DNA of 64,000 bases from Bin87 sp963666415 (lineage in GTDB: Bacteria > Chloroflexota > Dehalococcoidia > Lucifugimonadales > UBA3495): assembly GCA_963666415.2 (NCBI GenBank), contig CAXXPD010000003.1:1798001-1862000 (forward strand), in the 5' to 3' direction. A program made the translations under genes and the position numbers. A model generated the notes under the pieces. It worked only from the letters and a program-made list of their open reading frames with translations, made no database searches and was not told the origin of the DNA. This document shows, piece after piece, positions 9,087-16,846 of the stretch (position 1 is the stretch's first letter; every line of letters starts with the position of its first letter).

Positions 9087-9230
9087 ATATCCGGTACAGG
9101 GCCTTTCAATTGTCCCCTAATGTCATTGCGAGCGTAGCGCGGCAATCTCGTAGCCGTATCGACCAACGCTGTCGCCAGCTCACCCTTGACCGCTACGTTC
9201 CGATAATCGAAAGGCCCTGGTACCCGGTAT
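9087..9230. repeat. 144-bp palindromic element upstream of the SDR gene
   Basis: The ends are inverted repeats: 9087-9107 (ATATCCGGTACAGGGCCTTTC) complements 9209-9230 with one extra base and two or three mismatches. The middle (9121-9155) holds a TCATTGCGAGCGTAGCG fragment related to the ~170-bp repeat family. The gap 9049-9330 has no gene. A TATAAT at 9277-9282 could serve the SDR downstream, but no properly spaced -35 was found. Confidence 0.55.
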
Positions 9231-9330
9231 AGACATTTTGACAATCAACCTGGGAAGGTTGGACGTGGCGACCCTGTATAATGCTGCGAAAACCCCAGCA
9301 ATCATCCCCCATAGGAAGGCGCGCGCCACT

Positions 9331-10113
9331 ATGCCCTATCCCGGACTTGACCTCACCGGTCGCAAGGCGCTGGTTACCGGAGCCGCCCGCGGAATCGGGG
9401 CTGCCCTGGCCGTTGGCCTCGCGCAAGCCGGCGCCGACGTTGCCGTCAGCGACTTGCCCACAGACACCTCCCGGGTCGGCGTGGCCGAGACCGCCGCCCG
9501 CATCAGGGCGGAAGGCGTCACCGCCCTTGAATACGATATGGACGTACAGTCGGTGGCAGCCATCGACGCCACGGTTCGGCGGGCCGCCGCCGACCTGGGC
9601 CGGCTCGACATCCTGGTCAACAACGCCGGTATCCGACGCCGCGCCCCGGCCCTGGACGTTACCGAAGCGGATTGGGATGCCGTCCTCGACACCAACCTGA
9701 AGGGCGCCTTCTTCTGCGCCCAGGCCGCCGCCCGGGCCATGATCCCTAATGGTTTCGGACGCATAATCAGCATATCTTCCCAGCTGGCCCTGGTGGGCGC
9801 TCCTCACCGGGCCGCCTACTGCGCCAGCAAGGGTGGCCTGGCCAACCTCACGAGGGTGCTGGCGCTGGAGTGGGCCGAGCACGGCATCACCGTCAACGCC
9901 ATCGGCCCCGGTCCCACCACCACACCCGGGCTGCTGGAAGCCGACACCCGCGACGACGATTCCGTCCAGGCCGACCTGGCCCTGCGGATGCCCCTCGGCC
10001 GGCGCATGGAAGCCGAAGAACTGGTGGGCGCGGCCATCTACCTGGCCAGCGACTCCGCCGGCGCCACCACCGGCCACCTCCTCATCGTCGACGGCGGTTG
10101 GACTGCCATCTGA
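9331..10113 (+). CDS. SDR-family NAD(P)-dependent oxidoreductase
   Basis: Classical short-chain dehydrogenase of 260 residues. The cofactor motif TGAARGIG lies at about residues 16-23 and NNAG further on. The catalytic triad is Ser150, Tyr163 and Lys167 in the ISSQ...YCASK region, and the ending VDGGWTAI is typical. Start chosen at ATG 9331 because AGGAAGG lies just upstream and the fold begins directly; an upstream in-frame start at 9238 would add residues with no family match. The substrate is unknown. Gluconate/3-oxoacyl reductase-like enzymes have this pattern. It precedes a luciferase-like monooxygenase by 68 bp and may be co-transcribed with it. Confidence 0.85.
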   Translation: MPYPGLDLTGRKALVTGAARGIGAALAVGLAQAGADVAVSDLPTDTSRVGVAETAARIRAEGVTALEYDMDVQSVAAIDATVRRAAADLGRLDILVNNAGIRRRAPALDVTEADWDAVLDTNLKGAFFCAQAAARAMIPNGFGRIISISSQLALVGAPHRAAYCASKGGLANLTRVLALEWAEHGITVNAIGPGPTTTPGLLEADTRDDDSVQADLALRMPLGRRMEAEELVGAAIYLASDSAGATTGHLLIVDGGWTAI

Positions 10114-10181
10114 CGACAACACCGACCTCGTGCATTGATATTCATGCCGAAGTCTGCAACAAACCCTGGAGACGTTGAACC

Positions 10182-11321
10182 ATGAAATTCGGTATGTTTT
10201 ATGAACTGCAGATGCCCCGCCCCTGGACGGACACCGCCGAGTACGACACCCTCTGGAATGCAGTGCGGCAGGTGCAATTCGCCGAGGAAATGGGCTTTGA
10301 ACGCGTCTGGCTGGTGGAACACCACTTCCTCACCGAGTTTGCCCACTCGTCCGCTCCCGAAGTAACCCTGGCGGTGATGGCCCAGCACACCAAGAAGATG
10401 CGCCTGGGGTTCGGCGTAGTGCTGGCGCCCGTGCATCATCCCCTCCACGTCGCCGCCCGGGCCGCCACCCTGGACATCCTCAGCGACGGGCGCGTGGACG
10501 TGGGCGTGGGTCGCACCAAGGGACCCTACCAGCTCACTCCCTTCGGCACCGACGTGGCACAGACCCAGAGTATGATGGTGGAAACACTGGAATGCCTGCC
10601 CCGCATGTGGTGCGATGACGTCTTCAGCCACGATGGCGAGAACTGGACGATCCCACCTCGCGAGGTTATTCCCCGCCCGTTGCAGCAACCCCATCCGCCG
10701 CTGTGGATGGCCTGCACCCAGGAGGACACCTTCCGCCTGGCCGGCCAGCTGGGCGTCGGTTGTCTCGTCAACACCCTGGGCGGCACCGACAAGACCCGCG
10801 GACTGGTCAACGCCTACTACGAGGCGATCGAACACGCCACCCCGGTGGGACGGTTCACCAACCGCCAGGTCGTCGCCTCCACCATCGGGTTCTGCGACGA
10901 GGACGACGCCCGCGCACGCCAGAAGGGGGCCGAGGTGGCGGCCTGGTACCTGGAGCAGAGCCGCCAGCGGTTCGTGCTGGAGTGGGCCGGCGTCGACCGG
11001 GATGCCGTCCCCGAGGAGTACCAGTTCTACGTGCAGGGCGGCGCGGTGCGCGGCGGCGGCCCTGACTCCGGACCGCGGTCGGAAGACCCTCAGCAGCAGC
11101 AACCGCCATCGCCCGAGGAGCTGCTGGCCGGCGGCGGCTACTGCGTCGGCGACCCGGACGCCTGCATCCGGGTGATCGAGGAGTTCGAGTCCATGGGCGT
11201 GGACGAAATCATGCCGATCTTCCAGGCCGGCTACGCCACCCACGAAGAGGTCTTGAACTCCATCCGCCTCTTTGGAGAGTACGTCATCCCCCACTTTCGT
11301 GCCAAAGAAGCGGCAAAATAA
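10182..11321 (+). CDS. LLM-class flavin-dependent oxidoreductase
   Basis: A 379-residue luciferase-like monooxygenase. It has the TIM-barrel start MKFGMFYELQMPRPW, the metal-free flavin-binding features WLVEHHF near residue 46, LGFGVVLAPVHHPLHVAARAATLDILSDGRVDVGVGR, and PHPPLWMA. Such enzymes use FMNH2 or F420 to oxidise organic substrates. A ~30-residue low-complexity insert rich in Gly, Pro and Gln (about residues 285-312, including SEDPQQQQPPSPEE) is unusual. Expansions of this family are known in SAR202-type Chloroflexota. Reaction unknown. Confidence 0.85.
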   Translation: MKFGMFYELQMPRPWTDTAEYDTLWNAVRQVQFAEEMGFERVWLVEHHFLTEFAHSSAPEVTLAVMAQHTKKMRLGFGVVLAPVHHPLHVAARAATLDILSDGRVDVGVGRTKGPYQLTPFGTDVAQTQSMMVETLECLPRMWCDDVFSHDGENWTIPPREVIPRPLQQPHPPLWMACTQEDTFRLAGQLGVGCLVNTLGGTDKTRGLVNAYYEAIEHATPVGRFTNRQVVASTIGFCDEDDARARQKGAEVAAWYLEQSRQRFVLEWAGVDRDAVPEEYQFYVQGGAVRGGGPDSGPRSEDPQQQQPPSPEELLAGGGYCVGDPDACIRVIEEFESMGVDEIMPIFQAGYATHEEVLNSIRLFGEYVIPHFRAKEAAK

Positions 11322-11324
11322 TCG

Positions 11325-11390
11325 AACATGGATCGACAGGATAGACAGGATGATAAGATTTAATCAGCAAAAATCCCGTGCATCCATGTT
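11325..11390. repeat. Imperfect hairpin of the GACAGGAT type
   Basis: AACATGGAT at 11325-11333 pairs with ATCCATGTT at 11382-11390. Inside are two copies of GACAGGAT (11335-11342 and 11345-11352). Sequences of this kind recur in many bacterial genomes between genes. It sits between the monooxygenase and the DUF362 gene and could act as a processing or attenuation hairpin. Confidence 0.55.
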
Positions 11391-11408
11391 AGTAAAGGGC
11401 CTTTATTG

Positions 11409-12548
11409 ATGACCACCGTTGTAGGACCGGATGCCACCGGTCAAACCTCCACCGACCAGCCAGTAAAAACTCCGGTGGTGTCCGTTGTGGCGACCACGCC
11501 GGAGACGGTGCTGGCCGACGTGGAGCGCGCCATGCGGCTGGCCGGCGCCGAGCAGGTGCTATCGCCCGACCTGGAAACGCTGCTGAAGATCAACATCTCC
11601 TGGCAGCACTGGTATCCAGGGTGCTCCACCGCGCCCTGGCAACTGGAGGGCGTGGTCTGCGCTCTGCACAACATGGGCCACTCCGACCTCATTGCCGCTC
11701 ACAATGGCACCGTCGTCGTCGACTCCTTCGAGGGGGAAGTCAACAACCGCCACAAGCCCGTCCAGGACAAGTACAACCTGCGTACCGTCCACCTGGACAC
11801 GCCCCCCGAGCCCTGGGTGCGTTACGAGCCCAGGGCTAAAATGCTGGTGCTGGACGATATCTACCCGGAGGGCATCGAGATACCGCAGATTTTCGCCGGC
11901 AAGAACATCGTGCACCTGCCCACCATGAAGACCCACGTCTTCACCACCATGACCGGCGCCATGAAGAACGCCTTTGGCGGACTGCTGCACCGTAAGCGCC
12001 ACTGGACCCACTCGGTCATTCACGAGACGCTGGTAGACCTGCTGGCCATCCAGCAGGAGATACATCCGGGCATCTTTGCCGTTACCGACGGCACCTTCGC
12101 TGGCGACGGGCCCGGCCCCCGGGCCATGCGGTGGCACATCAAGAATCGCATCGTCGCCGGCGCCGACCAGGTGGCCGTCGACGCCGTGGTCGCCTCCATG
12201 ATGGGCTTCGACCCGCTGTCCATCCAGTTCATTCGCCTGGCCCACGAGCGCGGCCTAGGCATCGGCGACCTGCGCCACATCGAGGTAGTAGGCGACGAAC
12301 CCGACATCAGCCAGGTCAACTGGAATTTCTCCGGCACCGAAAACACCTTCGCCAGCAGAGGCCAAAAACTCATCTACTGGGGCCCCCTAAAACCCCTCGA
12401 AAACGCCCTCCTCCGCTCCCCCATAGCCGCCTGGGCCTACACCGCCAGCAACCTCTACCACAACGGCTACTGGTTGAACACCATAGGCAAGGGTAGAATA
12501 AAAAAGGCGCTGAAGACGGAGTGGGGGAAGCTGTGGGTTGGGTACTAA
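11409..12548 (+). CDS. DUF362 domain-containing protein
   Basis: A 379-residue protein with the DUF362 pattern: VLLKINISWQHWYPG-type opening (LKINISW), LDDIYPEG, NIVHLPTMKTHVFTTMTGAMKNAFGGL, DGTFAGDGPGP and AVDAVVASMMGFDP. DUF362 proteins are of uncertain function. Many carry ferredoxin clusters, but none is seen here. An N-terminal Thr-rich extension precedes the domain. Start set at ATG 11409; a TTG just before it is also in frame. It follows the flavin oxidoreductase on the same strand after a hairpin. I considered LarA (DUF2088) because larC-larE lie next door, but the motifs do not match. Confidence 0.75.
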   Translation: MTTVVGPDATGQTSTDQPVKTPVVSVVATTPETVLADVERAMRLAGAEQVLSPDLETLLKINISWQHWYPGCSTAPWQLEGVVCALHNMGHSDLIAAHNGTVVVDSFEGEVNNRHKPVQDKYNLRTVHLDTPPEPWVRYEPRAKMLVLDDIYPEGIEIPQIFAGKNIVHLPTMKTHVFTTMTGAMKNAFGGLLHRKRHWTHSVIHETLVDLLAIQQEIHPGIFAVTDGTFAGDGPGPRAMRWHIKNRIVAGADQVAVDAVVASMMGFDPLSIQFIRLAHERGLGIGDLRHIEVVGDEPDISQVNWNFSGTENTFASRGQKLIYWGPLKPLENALLRSPIAAWAYTASNLYHNGYWLNTIGKGRIKKALKTEWGKLWVGY

Positions 12549-12635
12549 TTAGATTTCTACACGAGCAAAACCATCGAATTAGCCGGCATTACCGCGATGT
12601 TTGCGGAGCAACTCCGCCAAGCCGGCGAACTGTGA

Positions 12636-13850
12636 TCACTCGCTTGCACCCATTGCCCCCACCACCTCCCCCCAACTAACCCCAAACTCCCGGCACGCCC
12701 GTGCCACATCCTCATACTCCGGCGACTGGCTGACCAACTCACCACCCAGCCACTTGCGTTTGACCCGGATGGGGCCGTACTGCGTTTCGACGGTTACGGT
12801 GTCCCGTTCGGCTACGTAGCGGCCCACCGGTCGAATCCTGACGCCCAGCGTGGTGGTGTGGCGCAGGAAGATTTCCGCCAGCTGCGACTCCAGCGAGGCC
12901 GGCCCCATGGCCGACAGCACAACCCCGGGACGGTTCTTCTTCATCTGGATTGGCGTGTACCAGACGTCCAGTGCGCCGGCCTCGAAGAGCAGCTCCATGG
13001 CGAAGCCGATCTGCTCGCCGGTGGCGTCATCGAGGTTGGTTTCCAGCAGGATTATGTTGTTCTGCCAGCGGGCCAGGGGTGGTCGGCGGTCGCCCTCCGG
13101 ACCGGTTTGCAGGTCGGCGCCCTGGGTTTCGCCGAGCCACAGCCGCACCACGTTGGGGAACGCCACCGGGTCCTTGCCGCCGATGCCAACTCCGATCCGG
13201 TCCAGGGTCATGGCCGGCTGGCGAAACTCGGCCAGCGATGCAATCAGGGCCGCCCCGGTCGGCGTGGTCAACTCCCCCACACCGGCATAGATGGGACGTT
13301 CCGGCGCTATTGGCGACCTTGACGCCGCGATGATTTCCAGTGTGGCCGGCGCCGGATTGCTGTACCCACCCGGACGCTTGGGCCCGGTTGCTTCCCCCAG
13401 CACCAACGGCGAGGCGTAAACCCGCTCGACCCCCAAATACTCCAGCCCGGCCACCACGCCCACCACGTCCACCAGGGTATCGGCGCTGCCCAGCTCGTCC
13501 AGATGGACGGCGTCGCGGTCGTGGCCGTGCACCCGCGCCTCAGCATCAAACAGGGCATTCAGCACCGACGTTGACCTGGCACGTACCCGCTCCGACAAAC
13601 CATCGGCGGTGGCCACGGCATCAAGCATTTGCTGCGGCGAATATCGGCGCGCTCGCGATACGTCCACCAGGGCGCGGGTGCCACGCACTTCGCATCGCAC
13701 ATCTGGCTCCGCCGCTAACTCCACCTCCTCGACACCCAGCGCCTCCACTGTCGCTGAGATTACACCCAGGGGCACGCCGCCATCCAGCAGCGCCCCGAGC
13801 AGCATATCGCCGCTGGCGCCGCCCACGGACTGGATGTACGCGGCTTTCAT
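12636..13850 (-). CDS. larC: Nickel insertion protein LarC
   Basis: LarC installs nickel into the pyridinium-3,5-bisthiocarboxylic acid mononucleotide cofactor of lactate racemase and relatives, using CTP. The 404-residue protein starts MKAAYIQSVGGASGDMLLGA, close to the family start, and contains VHLDELGSADTLVDVVG, PAPATLEII, ELTTPTGAAL, ETNLDDATGEQIG and PIQMKKNRPG. The ATG at 13850 is preferred over an in-frame start at 13961, which would overlap larE. It lies 26 bp downstream of larE on the same strand, so the two are probably an operon. It is single-frame; in some species larC is split into C1 and C2. Confidence 0.9.
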   Translation of the reverse strand: MKAAYIQSVGGASGDMLLGALLDGGVPLGVISATVEALGVEEVELAAEPDVRCEVRGTRALVDVSRARRYSPQQMLDAVATADGLSERVRARSTSVLNALFDAEARVHGHDRDAVHLDELGSADTLVDVVGVVAGLEYLGVERVYASPLVLGEATGPKRPGGYSNPAPATLEIIAASRSPIAPERPIYAGVGELTTPTGAALIASLAEFRQPAMTLDRIGVGIGGKDPVAFPNVVRLWLGETQGADLQTGPEGDRRPPLARWQNNIILLETNLDDATGEQIGFAMELLFEAGALDVWYTPIQMKKNRPGVVLSAMGPASLESQLAEIFLRHTTTLGVRIRPVGRYVAERDTVTVETQYGPIRVKRKWLGGELVSQSPEYEDVARACREFGVSWGEVVGAMGASE

Positions 13851-13876
13851 GCAGTCAAGCTCGGGCGTTCCGAACG

Positions 13877-14716
13877 CTAGCTCCCCGCCGACGCCGCCGC
13901 CGTTTTGAGCACATCGTTGAGGCTGCCCGAACGCAAGCCGCTCAAATCCAGCGACACCCACAGGTACCCCAGGGTCTTCAGGCGGCGGACAATCTCATCG
14001 CGCTGCTCGAAGGCCAACGCCATTTCGTTCTCGCCAACTTCCACACGGCACAACCGGTCGTGATGCCGGGCGCGAACCTCCCGCAAACCCAGCTCCCGCA
14101 GCGCATCTTCGGCGGCCTCGATGCGTCCCAGCGACTCTATCGTAACCGGTGTCCCATACGGTATCCGCGACGACAGACAGGGCTGGGCCGGCTTATCCCA
14201 GAGCGGCACACCCAGCCACCGGGCCGCCTCGCGCACCTGCGCCTTGTCCATATCGGCTTCGACCATGGGACTGCGGACGCTGTGCTCGGCGGCAGCGGTC
14301 ATGCCGGGTCGATAGTCACCCAGGTCATCGGTGTTGGCGCCGTTCGCAATCCAGGTGATGCCTTCATCGGCGGCAACGACGGCCAGCTGGTCGTACAGCT
14401 CGGTTTTGCAGAAGTAACACCGCATCGGCGTGTTGGCGACGTAACCGTCCCGTTCCAGCTCATCGGTGCGGATCACACGGTGATTGATGCCGAATTCGGT
14501 TGCCACCCGCTCGGCGTCGCCAAGATCGCGGGCGGCCAGGGCCGGCGAAATGGCGGTAACCGCCAGCGCCCGATCGCCCAGGACACGATTCGCCGCAACT
14601 GCCAGCAGGGTGCTGTCCACCCCACCGGAAAACGCGACTACCAGAGAACCCATCTCACTGAGGATGGTCTCGAGCCGACGCAGGCTATCGGGTTGGTTTG
14701 CGTTTGTTTGTGTCAT
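13877..14716 (-). CDS. larE: Sulfur transferase LarE
   Basis: LarE adenylates and thiolates the pyridinium carboxylates in nickel-pincer cofactor synthesis. The 279-residue protein has the PP-loop SGGVDS (residues 30-35), PMRCYFCK with Cys100 and Cys103, and PCLSSRIPYG with Cys180. The single conserved Cys (Cys180 region) is the sacrificial sulfur donor in Lactobacillus LarE. Having three cysteines resembles the [4Fe-4S]-cluster type, which can turn over repeatedly; that is an inference from pattern. It is first gene of larE-larC. No larB or larA is in the window. Confidence 0.9.
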   Translation of the reverse strand: MTQTNANQPDSLRRLETILSEMGSLVVAFSGGVDSTLLAVAANRVLGDRALAVTAISPALAARDLGDAERVATEFGINHRVIRTDELERDGYVANTPMRCYFCKTELYDQLAVVAADEGITWIANGANTDDLGDYRPGMTAAAEHSVRSPMVEADMDKAQVREAARWLGVPLWDKPAQPCLSSRIPYGTPVTIESLGRIEAAEDALRELGLREVRARHHDRLCRVEVGENEMALAFEQRDEIVRRLKTLGYLWVSLDLSGLRSGSLNDVLKTAAASAGS

Positions 14717-14798
14717 ACTATCCCCGTTTTACGTCTGGACACAGCGGTGTCCGGTTCATTCTACTACAATCGCGCCGGCGAACTTGAAGAGGGTTACC

Positions 14799-15173
14799 AT
14801 GACGGTACAATCGATCAGCGCCATCACGCTGGCCGTGCGGGACATGGCACGCTCCGTCGCCTTTTATCATCAGGGTGCCGGCATCCCCATCCTGTACGGC
14901 GGACCAGACGCTGGCTTCACGTCCCTGGTAATCGGCGACGGCTACCTGAATCTGATCCTCGCCCACGACGCCGACGTGCACTGGTGGGGCCGCTGCATCC
15001 TGTACGTGGATGACGTTGACGCCCATCATCGTGGCATGATTGATGCCGGCTACACCCCTGATGGGCCGCCCGCGGATGCCCCGTGGCGAGAACGCTACTA
15101 TCACATCACCGACCCCGACGGCCACGAAATCAGCTTCGCGCGTCCACTGTCCGACACCGTCATGCACGGATAA
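14799..15173 (+). CDS. VOC-family (glyoxalase/bleomycin-resistance fold) protein
   Basis: A small 124-residue protein made of paired beta-alpha-beta-beta-beta modules. ITLAVRDMARSVAFYHQGAGIPILYGG opens the first module, and WRERYYHITDPDGHEISFARPL closes the second with the C-terminal glutamate ligand. The first-module metal histidine (usually in the opening strand) is replaced by Thr/Leu, so metal binding is uncertain. Start at ATG 14799 with GAAGAGGG upstream. It diverges from larE with only 82 bp between them. Function unknown. Confidence 0.75.
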   Translation: MTVQSISAITLAVRDMARSVAFYHQGAGIPILYGGPDAGFTSLVIGDGYLNLILAHDADVHWWGRCILYVDDVDAHHRGMIDAGYTPDGPPADAPWRERYYHITDPDGHEISFARPLSDTVMHG

Positions 15174-15189
15174 TCGGGCCGGCAGCCCC

Positions 15190-15695
15190 TCACAACACCA
15201 GCGCATACAGGTACAGCGAAAGGCTGGTATGAGGGAAGGCGTGGTCTTCAATCTCGCTGTAGCCTCGGCTGGCCAGAAAGCTCATCGCCGCAGTGAGATG
15301 ATTCGCCGTCCACACCGTCGTCCGTGCGTAGCCGGCATCGCGGGCAAATTCTTCCGCCCGATCCAGCAATTGCGATGCAATGCCCATTCTACGGGCGTTG
15401 CGGTCCACAGCCAGCCGGCGAATTTCCGCTTCCTCATCGCTGCGCCGATATACACCGATGCACCCCACCGGTTCTCCCGCGCGTTCGGCAATCCAGAAGT
15501 TGCTCCCTCGCCGTTCGACGTAGCTCTGCTGGATGTCAGCAAGGTCCCGCGTGATAGCGCCGTCGACAAACTCGTGAAAACCGGCCGGTCTTCTTCGGTT
15601 TGCAGGTAACTCTCCGCAAAATCCTCCTGACCGTGCCGGAACAATCCGCGGGCCACTTCACCGTCGGCCGGTTGGAATTGTCGAATGGAGATCAT
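15190..15695 (-). pseudogene. GNAT-family N-acetyltransferase, frameshifted
   Basis: From ATG 15695 (MISIRQFQPAD) the first frame runs about 35 residues to EEDRP. A one-base shift near 15588 then continues as GFHEFVDGAITRDLADIQ through EPVGCIGVYRRSDEEAEIRRLAVD, which contains the acetyl-CoA-binding RRMGIASQLL, to the stop at 15190. Joined, it is a normal ~168-residue GNAT. The single base suggests a recent mutation or an assembly error. It lies between the VOC gene and the YchF-like gene. Confidence 0.65.
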
Positions 15696-15731
15696 ACGTC
15701 GAGTGCCGTTCGCGGTGGTCGCATACCAGCA

Positions 15732-16823
15732 TCACGTATTGATCAGGAAGTTGATGATGTCGCCATCGCGAACCGGATACGACTTGCCTTCAGAGCGCAG
15801 CACGCCGTCCTTGCGACCCTGCGCCATTGAGCCGCATGCGTAGAAATCATCATAGGCGATGACCTCGGCCCTGATGAATCCCCGCGTGAAGTCAGTATGT
15901 ATCACACCAGCGGCGTCTACGGCCGGCATCCCCTGTGGCACGCTCCAGGCGCGCACCTCGTCTTCCCCGACGGTGAGGAATGATGCTAGCCCCAGCGTGT
16001 CGTAACTGGCGCGAACCACCTGGGACGTGGCAGACTCGCCCAGGCCCAGGTCAGTACGAAACTCATCGGCCTCGTCGGCATCCATCAAACCCAGTTCCGC
16101 CTCAACCCGCGCGCTGATACTCACCTCGCCTACTCCGCGCACCAGGTTGACGTCAACGTCCAGGTCGGGGGTATGCAACTCTTCGGCGCCCTCGTCAATG
16201 TTGAAAATCGCAATCACCGCCTTGTCCGTCAGCAACTGGTAGTGCACGAGAAACGCCCGCTCTGAGTCCGTCAGGTTCTGCAACCGCATCGGCGTCCCGT
16301 CATCCAGAGCCCGACGCGCTTTGGCCACGGCTTCCTGATGTCGCACCACCATTGCGCGTTCTGCGGGTTTGGTCTTCAATACCTGGTCGGCCAGGCGTCG
16401 CGAAGCTCGCTCCAGTACTTCCAGGTCGGCAAACATCAGCTCGCCCAGCATGGTTTCCAGATCCGCTTCCGGGTTCAATTCGCCATTTTGATGCGGCACC
16501 GAGTCGTTATGAAAGGCCCGCACCACCACCAGAAAGGCCGTCGCCGCCTGCAGCACATTGCGATAACGCCCGCTGATTCCTTGCGATTTGGCCATCGACT
16601 CCGGCCCCGGCAGGTCAGAATAGCGAATTTCGGCCGGCACCACCTTCCTGGGCTTGTAGATGCCAGCCAAGTAGTCCAGGCGTTCGTCCGGTACCTTGAC
16701 CACTCCCAGGTGCATCTCGGTGGACGAACCCGACGCGCCGCTGGCATCCGACTTGCCCAGCGTCAGGGCGTTGAATAGCGTGGTCTTGCCGGATTGGGGC
16801 AGACCGATGATTACGACATCCAT
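15732..16823 (-). CDS. YchF/OLA1-like GTPase/ATPase
   Basis: A 363-residue translation-associated P-loop NTPase of the YchF group. It has Walker A GLPQSGKTTLFNAL (residues 7-14 for the loop), YSDLPGPE (switch/Walker B region) and a C-terminal TGS-type domain ending DGDIINFLINT with DFTRGFIRAEVI. The P-loop differs from the canonical GLPNVGKST, and the base-specificity loop reads IFNIDEG instead of NxxE. It may have altered nucleotide preference. Neighbouring genes on the same strand are a GNAT and a thiolase-like protein, with no obvious functional link. Confidence 0.8.
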   Translation of the reverse strand: MDVVIIGLPQSGKTTLFNALTLGKSDASGASGSSTEMHLGVVKVPDERLDYLAGIYKPRKVVPAEIRYSDLPGPESMAKSQGISGRYRNVLQAATAFLVVVRAFHNDSVPHQNGELNPEADLETMLGELMFADLEVLERASRRLADQVLKTKPAERAMVVRHQEAVAKARRALDDGTPMRLQNLTDSERAFLVHYQLLTDKAVIAIFNIDEGAEELHTPDLDVDVNLVRGVGEVSISARVEAELGLMDADEADEFRTDLGLGESATSQVVRASYDTLGLASFLTVGEDEVRAWSVPQGMPAVDAAGVIHTDFTRGFIRAEVIAYDDFYACGSMAQGRKDGVLRSEGKSYPVRDGDIINFLINT

Positions 16824-16846
16824 ATCGGGCCAGCTCTAACCAGTCG

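Noticed and set aside
9238..9282. TTGACA at 9238-9243 with TATAAT at 9277-9282 as an SDR promoter
   Set aside because: The spacing is 33 bp, far from 16-18 bp; only the -10 remains as a loose candidate.
11409..12548. DUF362 protein considered as the missing lactate racemase LarA
   Set aside because: It is near larEC but its motifs (KTHVFTTMTGAMKNAFGG) fit DUF362, not the DUF2088 domain of LarA.
13851..13961. Longer LarC beginning at 13961
   Set aside because: The extra 37 residues overlap larE and have no LarC-like sequence; the ATG at 13850 fits the family start.
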